From Haloglomus halophilum (GTDB lineage Archaea; Halobacteriota; Halobacteria; Halobacteriales; Haloarculaceae), in assembly GCF_024298885.1 (NCBI RefSeq), contig NZ_CP101166.1:868001-932000 (forward strand): a stretch of DNA of 64,000 bases. Reading direction: 5' to 3'. The notes under the pieces are model-generated. The model did no database searches. It was given only the letters and a program-made list of their open reading frames with translations, and was not told where the DNA came from. Every line of letters starts with the position of its first letter. Positions within the stretch are counted from its first letter, which is position 1. Shown one piece after another: positions 1 through 8,921 of the stretch. The translations under genes and the position numbers were made by a program.

Positions 1-1275
1 GACGCGCTCGCTGCAAAGCGGGAGTCCCTCTTCGAGGAGTTCGACCTCAACGACGAGTTCCCGAGCGAGGTCCTCAGCGAGGCCCGCGAGCGGACCACCG
101 ACACCGAGAGCGAGATACAGTCGGAGATCGGCGAGGACTACCGCACGGACTGCCGGGACCTCACCACCTGCACCATCGACCCGGCCGACGCGCAGGACTA
201 CGACGACGCCATCTCCATCCGCCGCGACGAGGACTACTACTACCTCCACGTCCACATCGCCGACGTCACCCACTACGTCCACCCGGGAACCGCGATGTGG
301 CAGGAGGCCGTCGAGCGGGCCAACACGGTCTACCTTCCGGGCTACACGATGCACATGCTCCCGCCGGTACTGGCAGAGACGGTCTGCTCGCTGGTCCCCA
401 ACGAGGACCGCCTCGCCCACACGGTCGAGATGAAGATCGACGCCGAGACGCTCTCGAACGAGTCCATCGACATCTACAAATCGGTGGTCCACTCCGACGA
501 GCGACTGACCTACAAGCAGGCCGAGAACCGCCTCGACGAGCCCGACGCCGACCTTCACGAGGAGCTGTCGCTGGCCTACGAGCTGGCCGAGGCGCTCCAC
601 GAGCAGCGCAAGGCGGACGGCTCCCTGGTGCTGAACCCGAAGCGCGACCGCGCCCACACCATCATCGAGGAGTGCATGCTGAAGGCCAACAAGGCCGTCA
701 CGCACGAACTCCAGTGGGTCCGCGGGCTGGAGGCGATGTTCCGCGTCCACCCGCAGCCCACCCCCGAGGAGTGGGACGAGGCCCTGCAGGAGATACAGGA
801 CCTCGACGGTGTCTCCATCCCCGGCGAGGCGTGGGACGACCCCCGCAAGGCCGTCAACGCGACCCTCGAACAGGCGCCGGGCCGCCAGCTGAACAAGATC
901 CAGTGGGCCGTGATGAAGGTGATGCCGCGCGCGAAGTACATGGCCGACCCGTTCGGCGGCCACCACGCGCTCAACTTCGAGATCTACGGCCACTTCACCT
1001 CCCCCATCCGCCGGCTCTCGGACCTGGTCAACCACTGGATCATCTACCAGAACGAGACGCCCGGCGACCACTCGCTCCCGTCGCTGTGTGACCACGCCTC
1101 CAGCAAGCAGAAGGACGGCGAGACGGTCGAGCGCATCTACAAGGACTTCCTCCAGGAGGTCGGCCTCGACCCCCACGCCATCAACAACCGCGGCGTCGAG
1201 GTCGTCGAGGACCCCGACCCCGACGAGGACCTCGACCGGCGCAAGAGCGAGGTCAGCCCGGAAGCGTTCAACTGA
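1..1275 (+). CDS. rnr: RNase R/RNase II family exoribonuclease (5' end cut off)
   Basis: The reading frame is open from the first base, so the start lies outside the window; 424 residues are visible. They carry the RNB catalytic domain. An Asp-rich active-site segment (TIDPADAQDYDDAIS, visible residues 58-72) matches the metal-binding aspartates of RNase II/R, and HFTSPIRRLSDLVNHW near visible residue 330 is the typical C-terminal RNB signature. The family degrades RNA processively 3' to 5' by hydrolysis. After the RNB domain only an acidic tail follows (ending EVSPEAFN), with no visible C-terminal S1 domain, as is common in haloarchaeal versions. The family assignment is firm; whether it acts mainly on mRNA or stable RNA cannot be read from the sequence. 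Confidence 0.85.
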   Translation, partial: DALAAKRESLFEEFDLNDEFPSEVLSEARERTTDTESEIQSEIGEDYRTDCRDLTTCTIDPADAQDYDDAISIRRDEDYYYLHVHIADVTHYVHPGTAMWQEAVERANTVYLPGYTMHMLPPVLAETVCSLVPNEDRLAHTVEMKIDAETLSNESIDIYKSVVHSDERLTYKQAENRLDEPDADLHEELSLAYELAEALHEQRKADGSLVLNPKRDRAHTIIEECMLKANKAVTHELQWVRGLEAMFRVHPQPTPEEWDEALQEIQDLDGVSIPGEAWDDPRKAVNATLEQAPGRQLNKIQWAVMKVMPRAKYMADPFGGHHALNFEIYGHFTSPIRRLSDLVNHWIIYQNETPGDHSLPSLCDHASSKQKDGETVERIYKDFLQEVGLDPHAINNRGVEVVEDPDPDEDLDRRKSEVSPEAFN

Positions 1276-1390
1276 GGGCCGTTCCGCGACGCCGAATCCG
1301 CGCTGAAACACTGTATCGGCCCTGTCGAGCGCCGAGCAGTCAGACACGGAACTCGGTGAGCCAGCCGTCAGGCGGGTGTACGGAGCTAAC

Positions 1391-1400
1391 ACTTTTCACC
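1391..1400 (+). promoter_or_regulatory. TATA-like promoter of the 1422 gene
   Basis: ACTTTTCACC is centred about 27 nt before the ATG at 1422. This is the usual distance for a leaderless archaeal transcript. Called from spacing and composition only. Confidence 0.45.
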
Positions 1401-1421
1401 ACGTGAGTCGCGTTTCCCAGT

Positions 1422-1760
1422 ATGCCCTTCATCGAGCGATTCGACCACCTGAGTCTCCTCACCGCGTTCGTCGCGCTGGTGCTCGTCGCGATGCTCGTGG
1501 TCGTGCGGCCGGCACTTCCGGTGGCGCTGGCGCTCGTACTCGGTGTCGTCCTCTTCTCGGCCGGTGTCCCCGTCGCCATCCGCGAGACCATCCCGTCGTA
1601 CAGACGGCTCCTCGGCGTCTACTGCGGCGTCTTCGGCGTCGCCAGGTTCGTGAGCGAGGGGTGGAGCGTCGAAACCGTGGGGTTGGTCTCGATCGGCGTC
1701 GCCTTCACACTCGAACTCGCCTACGAGCGCGTGGCCGGACGGTCCGCCGACATCGTCTGA
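1422..1760 (+). CDS. Small membrane protein, function unknown
   Basis: This 112-residue protein is dominated by hydrophobic segments at about residues 12-30, 33-52 and 66-98, which suggests three or four membrane helices joined by short charged loops. It matches no family I recognise. A T-rich TATA-like element at 1391-1400 lies 27 nt upstream of the ATG, the spacing expected for a leaderless haloarchaeal transcript, and this supports both the gene and its start. It lies 146 bp downstream of the RNase R gene on the same strand and is probably transcribed on its own. Confidence 0.6.
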   Translation: MPFIERFDHLSLLTAFVALVLVAMLVVVRPALPVALALVLGVVLFSAGVPVAIRETIPSYRRLLGVYCGVFGVARFVSEGWSVETVGLVSIGVAFTLELAYERVAGRSADIV

Positions 1761-1886
1761 CCATCGGTCCAGAGGAGCGAGTTACACCGGACAGCGACGG
1801 TGTACCGTTCGAAAGCACTCCCGAAACGTACTGTTCGGAGACCACCACAGAACGTCGAGGATTCCGCGCCGAGGATTCCGGCTAGC

Positions 1887-2282
1887 TCACGCCGCCACCG
1901 GACTCGGACGGCGACCCAGGTAGACAGCGAGGAGGCCCGCGACGACCGCGAGGACGACGCTCGTGCCCACGTGAACCGGGAACGTGAACACCGCGTCGGC
2001 GCCGGGGACGTTGGCGTAGCTCAGGCCCGCAATCGCGACGAACGCGGGGCCGAGGGTCGCGTAGGTGGCCAGTGCCGCCGTCGCTACCCCGGAGAGACGG
2101 TCGGCGGATGCGACGACGAGTGCGCCCGCCAGCAGGCCGGCGACGAGGCCACCGAGGACCCCGAGGATGCCGATTCCGGGCGCGTCACCGCCGCCGAGGG
2201 ATTCGATGACCACGACCGCGGCCAGCAGGAAGGTCGTGACGGCGGTTCCGATTCCGAGGGCGATTCGACGGGTGCTGTTCAT
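1887..2282 (-). CDS. Small membrane protein, function unknown
   Basis: A 131-residue protein with four hydrophobic stretches (about residues 8-27, 35-58, 65-90 and 105-123) and Gly/Ala-rich helices, consistent with a four-helix integral membrane protein. It ends with a short basic tail (GRRPSPVAA). No enzymatic motif is visible and I do not recognise the family. It is convergent with the 1422 gene and shares its strand with gar1 and srp19, but an 80-bp gap separates it from gar1, so membership in that operon is uncertain. Confidence 0.55.
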   Translation of the reverse strand: MNSTRRIALGIGTAVTTFLLAAVVVIESLGGGDAPGIGILGVLGGLVAGLLAGALVVASADRLSGVATAALATYATLGPAFVAIAGLSYANVPGADAVFTFPVHVGTSVVLAVVAGLLAVYLGRRPSPVAA

Positions 2283-2361
2283 GTGTGTACCGACGCGTCC
2301 CGAGGATATCTACCCGGAGGTGATTCCCAGCGGACGGGGACTGACGGGCGGCAGCGTGCGT

Positions 2362-2589
2362 CTACCGCGCATACACCGGCCCACCGACGAGCATGGGGAG
2401 CGCCACGTCGTCGTCGGGCGTCACGGCGAGGTACGGCCGCTCGACGGGACCGAACACGTCGACGACACGGCCGACCGTCTCCAGGTCCTCGTCAAGCACC
2501 ATCGTCCCGATATCGGGGTGGTCCGCGTCGGGACAGCGGACGATGGCCAGCCCCTGGGCCGTCCGGACCACCTCGCCGAGTCGTCTCAT
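2362..2589 (-). CDS. gar1: H/ACA ribonucleoprotein component Gar1
   Basis: A 75-residue archaeal Gar1, a beta-barrel subunit of the H/ACA guide RNP that directs pseudouridine formation in rRNA with Cbf5, Nop10 and L7Ae. The N-terminus MRRLGEVVRTAQGLAIVRC and the later segment VGRVVDVFGPVERPYLAV fit the small archaeal form, which lacks the Gly/Arg-rich tails of eukaryotic Gar1. The gene follows srp19 after 28 bp on the same strand. An srp19-gar1 pair is a conserved arrangement in haloarchaea, which strengthens both calls. Confidence 0.9.
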   Translation of the reverse strand: MRRLGEVVRTAQGLAIVRCPDADHPDIGTMVLDEDLETVGRVVDVFGPVERPYLAVTPDDDVALPMLVGGPVYAR

Positions 2590-2617
2590 CGCTCACCTCG
2601 CATCCTGAACACCGCGC

Positions 2618-2896
2618 TCACTCCCGCAACGCCGTCAGGTACGCGGCGACGGCGCCGAGCAGGTCGGACTTGCCGGCGTCGTCGGCGTTCTGTACGAGGA
2701 CGCGCCCCCGCGGTTCGAACTCGCGGGCGTACGTCTTGTCGCGCTCGATGACGGCGTCGTAGCCGACCTGCTGGACGGCCTGCGCGAGTTCGTCGACCGT
2801 CGGCTCCTCGACCGCGAGGTCCTGGGGGACCCGGCGACCCTCCCCGCGGGAGTAGGCGGCGTCGAAGTAGGCGGGGTAGAGGACGTTCTCGACCAT
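2618..2896 (-). CDS. srp19: Signal recognition particle 19 kDa protein
   Basis: A 92-residue SRP19, which binds the 7S RNA and helps SRP54 load so that ribosomes making membrane or secreted proteins can be targeted. The N-terminal segment ([20 protein letters not shown]) is the typical SRP19 RNA-binding start, and the rest has the expected alpha/beta fold length. It is the first gene of a pair with gar1. No 7S RNA gene is visible next to it; the intergenic space upstream is under 200 bp and holds the maeB promoter. Confidence 0.92.
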   Translation of the reverse strand: MVENVLYPAYFDAAYSRGEGRRVPQDLAVEEPTVDELAQAVQQVGYDAVIERDKTYAREFEPRGRVLVQNADDAGKSDLLGAVAAYLTALRE

Positions 2897-3052
2897 ACCG
2901 GGGGGAGTGGGGGCCGCGGTAAATGGGTTTCCGAAGGCGCGCGCCGGCCGTCGGCCGCAGACGCGGGTCCTGTGCGGACGGTTCCGGGTGAACCGCCTGC
3001 CGATACACCTGTCGGCGACGGCAGAACCCGCCGCCCCCCATCCGTTCGGATA

Positions 3053-3061
3053 GCTTTTTAC
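3053..3061 (+). promoter_or_regulatory. TATA box of maeB
   Basis: A GCTTTTTAC element is centred 27 nt before the maeB ATG at 3084, which fits a leaderless transcript and fixes the start. Confidence 0.6.
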
Positions 3062-3083
3062 CCGTTTCCGACGCCACGTCGGT

Positions 3084-5336
3084 ATGGGACTCGACGAGGA
3101 TTCGCTCGAATATCACGAACGCGACCCTCCCGGCAAACTGGAGATCTCGACGACGAAGCCGACCAACACGCAGCGTGACCTCTCGCTGGCCTACTCGCCC
3201 GGCGTGGCCGCGCCGTGCCGCGAGATCCGCGACAACCCGGACGACGCCTTCAGCTACACCGCGAAGGGGAACATGGTCGGGGTCGTCTCGAACGGGACCG
3301 CCGTCCTCGGACTGGGCGATATCGGCGCGCAGGCCTCCAAGCCCGTCATGGAGGGGAAGGGCGTCCTCTTCAAGCGGTTCGCCGACATCGACGTCTTCGA
3401 CATCGAACTCGACCAGGACGACCCGAAGGACATCATCCAGTCGGTGTCGGCGATGGAGCCGACGTTCGGCGGCATCAACCTGGAGGACATCAAGGCCCCC
3501 GAGTGCTTCGAGGTGGAGGAACGGCTCCGCGAGGAGATGGACATCCCCGTCTTCCACGACGACCAGCACGGGACCGCCATCATCTCCGGCGCGGCGCTCG
3601 TCAACGCCGCCGACATCGCCGGAAAGGACCTCTCCGAGCTGGAGATCGTCTTCTCCGGTGCCGGCGCCTCGGCCATCGCGACGGCGCGCTTCTACGTCTC
3701 GCTCGGCGCCAGCCGCGAGAACATCACGATGTGTGACTCCTCGGGCATCATCACCCAGGAGCGCGCCGACGCGGGCGACGTCAACGAGTTCAAGCAGGAG
3801 TTCGCCGCCGACCGCCCGGCGGGCGACCTCGCGGACGCCATGGAGGGCGCCGACGTGTTCGTCGGGCTCTCCATCGGCGGCCTCGTGAGTCAGGAGATGG
3901 TCCAGTCGATGGCCTCGGACCCCATCGTGTTCGCGATGGCGAACCCGGACCCGGAGATCGGCTACGAGGACGCGAAGGAGGCCCGCGACGACACCGTCAT
4001 CATGGCGACGGGGCGCTCGGACTACCCCAATCAGGTGAACAACGTGCTGGGCTTCCCGTTCATCTTCCGCGGCGCGCTGGACGTGCGCGCGACGGAGATC
4101 AACGAGGAGATGAAGGTCGCCGCCGCCGAGGCGCTGGCCGACCTCGCCCGGCAGGACGTGCCCGACGCCGTCGTGAAGGCGTACGGCGACGAACCGCTCC
4201 AGTTCGGCCCCGAGTACATCATCCCGAAGCCGCTGGACCCGAGGGTCCTGTTCGAGGTGGCGCCGGCCGTCGCGGACGCCGCCGTCGAGTCCGGCAGCGC
4301 CCGGAAGGAACTCGACCACGAGCGGTACGTCGAGCGCCTCGAAGCGCGACTGGGCAAGTCCCGCGAGATGATGCGGGTCGTCCTCAACAAGGCCAAGAGC
4401 GAGCCCAAGCGGGTCGTCCTCGCGGAGGGCGACGACGAGAAGATGGTCCGGGCGGCGTTCCAGCTCCAGGAGCAGGGTATCGCCGAGCCGGTCCTCGTCG
4501 GCGACCGCGAGGAGATCTGGGCGACCGCCGAGCGGCTGGGCCTGGACTTCTCGCCCGAGATCGTCGACCCCGAGGAGGGGAACCTCGACCCGTACGCCGA
4601 GCGCCTCCACCAGCTCCGCCGCCGGAAGGGCATCACCCGCCGCGAGGCGGACGAGCTCATCCAGGACGGCAACTACCTCGGCAGCGTGATGGTGGAGATG
4701 GGCGACGCCGACGCGATGCTGACGGGCCTGATGCACCACTACCCCAGCGCCCTGCGCCCGCCGCTCCAGGTCATCGGCACCGCCGACGACGCCGACTACG
4801 CGGCCGGCGTCTACATGCTCACGTTCAAGAACCGCGTCGTCTTCTGTGCCGACGCGACCGTCAACCAGGAGCCCGACGAGGAGGTGCTCGCGGAGGTCAC
4901 CAAGCAGACCGCGAAGCTCGCCCGCCGGTTCAACATCGAGCCGCGGGCCGCGCTCCTCTCGTACTCGGACTTCGGCTCCGTCGACAACGAGGGCACCCGC
5001 AAGCCCCGCGAGGCCGCCCGGATGCTCCACGGCGACGACGAGGTCGACTTCCCGGTCGACGGCGAGATGCAGGCCGACACCGCCGTGGTCGAGGAGATGC
5101 TCGAGGGCGACTACGACTTCGCCGACCTCGACGAGCCCGCGAACGTGCTCGTCTTCCCGAACCTCGAAGCGGGCAACATCGCCTACAAACTGCTCCAGCG
5201 CCTCGGCGGCGCCGAGGCCATCGGCCCGATGCTCGTCGGCATGGACAAGCCGGTCCACGTGCTCCAGCGCGGCGACGAGGTCAAGGACATCGTCAACCTC
5301 GCCGGCGTGGCCGTCGTCGACGCACAGGAGGACTGA
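3084..5336 (+). CDS. maeB: NADP-dependent malic enzyme with phosphotransacetylase-like domain
   Basis: This 750-residue protein matches the MaeB architecture: an N-terminal malic enzyme (about 1-410) and a C-terminal phosphate acetyl/butyryltransferase-like domain (about 420-745). It oxidatively decarboxylates malate to pyruvate, usually with NADP+. Visible motifs are the substrate-binding segment [16 protein letters not shown] (66-81), the Lys-containing GKGVLFKRF, the metal-binding FHDDQHGTA (157-165) and the Rossmann SGAGASAIA (191-199). In the MaeB family the C-terminal domain is thought to be allosteric (acetyl-CoA sensing) and not an active transferase. The length is normal for the family. 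It is monocistronic and convergent with the transporter gene that follows. Confidence 0.93.
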   Translation: MGLDEDSLEYHERDPPGKLEISTTKPTNTQRDLSLAYSPGVAAPCREIRDNPDDAFSYTAKGNMVGVVSNGTAVLGLGDIGAQASKPVMEGKGVLFKRFADIDVFDIELDQDDPKDIIQSVSAMEPTFGGINLEDIKAPECFEVEERLREEMDIPVFHDDQHGTAIISGAALVNAADIAGKDLSELEIVFSGAGASAIATARFYVSLGASRENITMCDSSGIITQERADAGDVNEFKQEFAADRPAGDLADAMEGADVFVGLSIGGLVSQEMVQSMASDPIVFAMANPDPEIGYEDAKEARDDTVIMATGRSDYPNQVNNVLGFPFIFRGALDVRATEINEEMKVAAAEALADLARQDVPDAVVKAYGDEPLQFGPEYIIPKPLDPRVLFEVAPAVADAAVESGSARKELDHERYVERLEARLGKSREMMRVVLNKAKSEPKRVVLAEGDDEKMVRAAFQLQEQGIAEPVLVGDREEIWATAERLGLDFSPEIVDPEEGNLDPYAERLHQLRRRKGITRREADELIQDGNYLGSVMVEMGDADAMLTGLMHHYPSALRPPLQVIGTADDADYAAGVYMLTFKNRVVFCADATVNQEPDEEVLAEVTKQTAKLARRFNIEPRAALLSYSDFGSVDNEGTRKPREAARMLHGDDEVDFPVDGEMQADTAVVEEMLEGDYDFADLDEPANVLVFPNLEAGNIAYKLLQRLGGAEAIGPMLVGMDKPVHVLQRGDEVKDIVNLAGVAVVDAQED

Positions 5337-5428
5337 GAAGACAGCACAGGTCGGCTGTCACGTCTCCTATCCGCCGGGCACTCCCTTACCCGAACCGCAA
5401 CTGTCGAGATTGCGGTACATGACAGATG

Positions 5429-6346
5429 TCAGAGTCCTCGCCGGAACCACCGCGCCAGCCCCGCGCTCGTCACGAGTTCGATGACCCCGAACGCCACCGC
5501 CGGGAGTGCCGCGGCCGGCGGGAAGCCCGCCGAGACGACCAGCGCGGCCGCGACCGCGAAGTCGCGCATCCCGACCGAGAGCGTCGTCGCGATTCGGGCG
5601 GGGCGGTCGAACGGGGCGCTGGCGAGCCACCCTGCGGTGTAGCCGCCGAGGTTGAGCGCGAGCGCCCCCACCGCGACCGCGCCGATCTGCGAGCCACCCG
5701 CGCGGACGAGACCGGCGTTCTCCGCGGTGACGCCGCCGATGATGACGACCACGAGGACGGCGGCCACCGACGGGTAGAGCTGGTCGTACCGTCCCACCTG
5801 CTCCGGGAACCGGGTCCGCAGGCCCACGGCGACGACCATCGGCAGCACGACCGCCAGCGCCAGCCCGCGGACGATACGGAGCGTGTCGAACGCGACAGCG
5901 TCGCCGACGAGGAGCGTCACCGCCCCGGGGACGAGGGCGACGCTGCCGAGCCCCACGAGGACGAGGACTGCGGAGGCCAGCGCCGTATCGCCGTCGGCGA
6001 GTTCGGTCATCACGGGCGTCACGAGTTCGGGTGTCACCGCGCCCAGCACGACGAACCCGACGGTGAGCGCCGGCCCGAGCCCGAGCAGACGCGCGACGGC
6101 GAACGCCGCCAGCACCATCCCGGTCTGGACGACCAGCGCCACCGCAAGCGCCCGGCGGTCGACCGCGCGGAAGGCGCCGACCGACAGCGTGAGCGAGACC
6201 GCCCCGACCATCGCGGCGAGGATGGGCGTCGAGAACGCCGTGACGGCCCCGAGTTCCGGTATCGCGAACCCGACGCCGACGGCGAGCGCCACCCAGCCGA
6301 CGAGGTAGTCGTCGACCAGTCGGGCGGCGCGGGTCGCGAGGCTCAT
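5429..6346 (-). CDS. Bile acid:sodium symporter (BASS) family transporter
   Basis: A 305-residue polytopic membrane protein with about nine or ten hydrophobic helices. The pattern, including GFVVLGAVTPELVTPVMT near residue 120 and GMRDFAVAAALV near 260, fits the BASS/arsenite-ACR3 superfamily. Members use Na+ or H+ gradients to move organic anions or, in ACR3, arsenite. No cysteine is present, which argues against a classical ACR3 pump. The substrate is unknown. The ATG at 6346 was preferred over one 27 nt upstream because the protein then begins MSLATRAARLV. It lies 37 bp downstream of the Rdx gene on the same strand and is probably cotranscribed with it. Confidence 0.75.
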   Translation of the reverse strand: MSLATRAARLVDDYLVGWVALAVGVGFAIPELGAVTAFSTPILAAMVGAVSLTLSVGAFRAVDRRALAVALVVQTGMVLAAFAVARLLGLGPALTVGFVVLGAVTPELVTPVMTELADGDTALASAVLVLVGLGSVALVPGAVTLLVGDAVAFDTLRIVRGLALAVVLPMVVAVGLRTRFPEQVGRYDQLYPSVAAVLVVVIIGGVTAENAGLVRAGGSQIGAVAVGALALNLGGYTAGWLASAPFDRPARIATTLSVGMRDFAVAAALVVSAGFPPAAALPAVAFGVIELVTSAGLARWFRRGL

Positions 6347-6383
6347 CGGGCGCTCTCCGGCCCCGGCTGCCACGGCCCCCGGT

Positions 6384-6626
6384 TCACGTCTCCGCCTGCA
6401 GGCGCTCGCGGACGGTCTCGGTTATCGCCGCCTCGTCGTACTCGTCGGTCGACTTGTCGAAGACCTGTTCGCCGTCGACGCGGACGACGAAGACACCCCC
6501 GTCGCCGGGGCGGAGCGCGACGGTCTCCAGTTGCTGGCCGAACAGCGCCAGCAGGTCGCGCTGGAGGTCGGCAGCACGGTCCAGATGGCCACACGGCACA
6601 CAGTACTCGATCTCGACGCGGGTCAC
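6384..6626 (-). CDS. Rdx family (SelT/SelW/SelH-like) thioredoxin-fold protein
   Basis: An 80-residue protein beginning with a GTG codon. The N-terminus reads EIEYCVPCG, so a CxxC redox pair (C9, C12) stands where animal SelW has Cys-x-x-Sec; this is the cysteine form of the family. The rest (LALRPGDGGVFVVRVDGEQ) fits the small thioredoxin-like Rdx fold. The physiological partner of prokaryotic Rdx proteins is unclear; a thiol-redox role is inferred. The gene is divergent from an HxlR regulator that carries an unusual cysteine cluster and is followed by a BASS transporter, so the three may form one redox- or metal-responsive unit. Confidence 0.8.
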   Translation of the reverse strand: MTRVEIEYCVPCGHLDRAADLQRDLLALFGQQLETVALRPGDGGVFVVRVDGEQVFDKSTDEYDEAAITETVRERLQAET

Positions 6627-6731
6627 GGGCGGGTCTTGTGGACCTGTCGTCTTCAATCCGCGCTCAGGGTGCGCTGACCCGGTTACGGTCGCGTACCGAA
6701 CCATCACGGAGCTGCCGGCCTTCGTCCGGGC

Positions 6732-7088
6732 GTGTCCCCCGAAACCGACCGCCGCACCGACTGCCTCGCCGACTGGTGCGCCGACGCCGAGTGGTGTGGC
6801 CTGACCTGCGCGCTGGACGTACTCGACCGGAAGTGGAGCCCCGTCGTGGTCGCCGTCCTGCTGGACGGTCCCCGTGGGTTCGCGGCCATCTCCGACGCCG
6901 TCGACGGCGTCTCGGGGACGGTCCTCTCGGAGACGCTGGACGACCTCACCGACGCCGGCATCGTCGAACGCCGGACCGTCTCGGAGCGCCCCCATCGCGT
7001 CGAGTACCGGCTCACCGCGGCTGGACGCGACCTCGAGCCGGCCGTCGAGGCGCTCCGGGAGTGGGGCGAGCGTCACGGCACGGCCTGA
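6732..7088 (+). CDS. HxlR family winged-helix regulator with four-Cys N-terminus
   Basis: A 118-residue regulator (GTG start) of the HxlR/MarR-like class. The core LDVLDRKWSPVVVAVLLDGP is the family helix, and ETLDDLTDAGIVERRT plus the wing (HRVEYRLTAAG) follow as expected. HxlR proteins often sense electrophiles or redox state through one cysteine at the N-terminus. Here the N-terminus holds four, C11, C16, C22 and C26, which would suit metal or disulfide chemistry. It is divergent from the Rdx/BASS genes across about 105 bp, the usual position for a local regulator of that pair. The regulation itself is inferred. Confidence 0.82.
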   Translation: MSPETDRRTDCLADWCADAEWCGLTCALDVLDRKWSPVVVAVLLDGPRGFAAISDAVDGVSGTVLSETLDDLTDAGIVERRTVSERPHRVEYRLTAAGRDLEPAVEALREWGERHGTA

Positions 7089-7095
7089 CCCGGCC

Positions 7096-8271
7096 TCAGT
7101 CCTCGTCCCCGAACACCAGTGCGGCGTCCTCGCGGGTGCGCTCGATGCTCTCGTCGAGGTCGAAGGCGGCAGCTATCTCGCCGTCCTCGACGACCGGCTC
7201 CAGCAACGGCGCGCCGTCCGCCGGCCCGTCCTCGCGAGCGAGTCCGAGATGATGCGCGCCGTCCGGGGTGCGGTACACCTGCTTCGGGAGCGAGAGCTTC
7301 CCCCGCTTGGCGGCCGGCTCGCCCTCGACGGTGATGAGGTCAAGCCCGAAGTCGACCGAGTCGGCGTCACTGATGGCACCGCCGACGCCGAAGCCGTCGG
7401 CCACGTCGCGCAGTTCGCGGAGGTCGGCCGGGCCGAGGCCGCCGGAGACGAAGATGTCGATGTCCTCGTGACCGCGAGCGTCGAGTTCCCAGCGGACCTC
7501 CCGGCAGATATGCCGGAAGTCGCCGCGGCGCGAGCCCGTCGTGTCCAGGCGGACGCCGTTCAGGTCGTCGACGGCCTCGGCGGCGCGGATGGCCTCGTCG
7601 ACCTCGTCGCTGTAGGTGTCCACGAGCGCCGTCCGCGGGACATCGGGGCCGACGCCCTCGTCGAAGGCGCGCCACGCGGCCTCCTGCTCGCCGCGGCCGA
7701 AGCAGATGACCAGCGCGTGTGGCATCGTTCCCGTCGCCTCCCGGCCGAGCACCTCGCCAGCGGCGACGTGGGAGAAGCCGTCGAGGCCCGCGAGCAGCGC
7801 CGAGCGCTCCAGGACGGCCGCCAGCGACGGGTGGAGGTGGCGCGCGCCGAAGGAGACGACCGGGGTGCCGGGCGCGGCCCGCCGGAGTTCGTGCGCGGCG
7901 GTGGCGAACGCGGTCGCCTGCGAGAGGAATCCGAGGAGTGAGGTCTCGTGCCGGGCGAAATCCCGATACGGACCCTCGATGCGGACGACGGGTCCGCCGT
8001 CGAAGAACGTCCCCGGCGGGAGCGCGTGCACGTCGACGGGCAGCCCCTCGAACAGGTGGATGGCGTCCTCGATGCCGGCGAACAGGTGCGGGTCGCCCGA
8101 GGGGAACTGCCCGAGCGTCACCTCGGCGACGACGTGGGGGTTCCGGTCGGCCCCGTCCAGTGCCGTCTCCGTCCGGAGGAAGTACGCGTCGGTGGCGGTA
8201 CCGTCGCGGATGGCGGCGGGCGGGACGATATCGAACGGGTGGTCGGTCCCGTGGTCCGGTTCCTCGGTCAT
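7096..8271 (-). CDS. pncB: Nicotinate phosphoribosyltransferase
   Basis: A 391-residue enzyme of the archaeal/short nicotinate phosphoribosyltransferase type, which joins nicotinate to PRPP to give nicotinate mononucleotide in NAD salvage. Recognisable segments are DAYFLRTETAL near the N-terminus, VVSFGARHLHPS in the middle, and RLDTTGSRRGDF with IFVSGGLGPADL, which form the phosphate- and base-binding barrel. The ATG at 8271 starts MTEEPDHG and is preferred because the longer upstream extension is Arg/Ser-rich shadow sequence. The next gene upstream on this strand is an isochorismatase-type hydrolase, possibly a nicotinamidase, so the pair may cover nicotinamide to NaMN. Confidence 0.85.
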   Translation of the reverse strand: MTEEPDHGTDHPFDIVPPAAIRDGTATDAYFLRTETALDGADRNPHVVAEVTLGQFPSGDPHLFAGIEDAIHLFEGLPVDVHALPPGTFFDGGPVVRIEGPYRDFARHETSLLGFLSQATAFATAAHELRRAAPGTPVVSFGARHLHPSLAAVLERSALLAGLDGFSHVAAGEVLGREATGTMPHALVICFGRGEQEAAWRAFDEGVGPDVPRTALVDTYSDEVDEAIRAAEAVDDLNGVRLDTTGSRRGDFRHICREVRWELDARGHEDIDIFVSGGLGPADLRELRDVADGFGVGGAISDADSVDFGLDLITVEGEPAAKRGKLSLPKQVYRTPDGAHHLGLAREDGPADGAPLLEPVVEDGEIAAAFDLDESIERTREDAALVFGDED

Positions 8272-8323
8272 GCCCGTCGGGACTCGTGGCGCGTCGAAAA
8301 AGGTGGGGACTCCTGCGGCGACG

Positions 8324-8905
8324 CTACCGGAGCGCGTCGAGTACCGCCGCGGTGTCGGCAATCGTCGCGAACTCGCCCGAGAGATGCGCAAGTGCCGTCC
8401 GGTGGACCGTCTCGGCGTCGAACCGCTCGTCGTCGTAGGAGCGGTCGAACGTGGCGCAGGCATCGGCGACGAGGACGACATCGAACCCGCGGTTCTCGGC
8501 CATCCGGGCGGTGGTCGAGACGCAGTGGTCGGTCGTCAGGCCCGCGAGGACGAGCGTCCGGCGGCCGCGGTCGCGGAGCCACCACTCCAGGTCCGTGTCG
8601 ACGAAGGCGCCGTTGACGGACTTGACGAACTCCGGCTCCGCGTCGTCGGGCGAGAGCCCCGGCTTGAACGCGAACCCCGGAGTGTCGCGCTGCAGCGGCG
8701 AGTCCGCGTCCATCGAGTCGTGTCGGATGTGGGCCACGGGCTGCTCGCGTTCGCGCCACGCCGCGAGCAGGTCGCGAGCGTTCGCTTCCGCGTCGGGGTT
8801 GTTCCGCTCCCCCCAACGGGGCTCGTCGAATCCCACCTGGAAATCGACGAGGACGAGCACCGCATCGTCAGGTACCGCGAGCGCGCCACGGGACATGCCG
8901 GTCAT
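8324..8905 (-). CDS. Isochorismatase-family cysteine hydrolase (nicotinamidase-like)
   Basis: A 193-residue member of the isochorismatase/nicotinamidase superfamily. The catalytic triad is visible: D21 in VLVDFQ, K95 in [10 protein letters not shown] and C128 in [11 protein letters not shown]. Such enzymes hydrolyse amides (nicotinamide, ureidoacrylate) or isochorismate. The classical nicotinamidase metal motif (DxHxxxH) is not evident, so substrate is open. Its position immediately upstream of nicotinate phosphoribosyltransferase makes a nicotinamide-salvage role plausible but not shown. An alternative ATG lies 9 nt downstream at 8896. Confidence 0.8.
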   Translation of the reverse strand: MTGMSRGALAVPDDAVLVLVDFQVGFDEPRWGERNNPDAEANARDLLAAWREREQPVAHIRHDSMDADSPLQRDTPGFAFKPGLSPDDAEPEFVKSVNGAFVDTDLEWWLRDRGRRTLVLAGLTTDHCVSTTARMAENRGFDVVLVADACATFDRSYDDERFDAETVHRTALAHLSGEFATIADTAAVLDALR

Positions 8906-8921
8906 CTCGGGACGAGGGAAC

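Noticed and set aside
2586-5258. 890-codon open frame on the minus strand
   Set aside because: It is antisense to maeB, rich in Val, Arg, Asp and His, has no domain, and arises from GC-biased third codon positions of maeB.
5426-7252. 608-codon plus-strand frame
   Set aside because: It runs antisense through the BASS and Rdx genes and out of frame with HxlR; Arg/Pro/Asp-rich with no family features.
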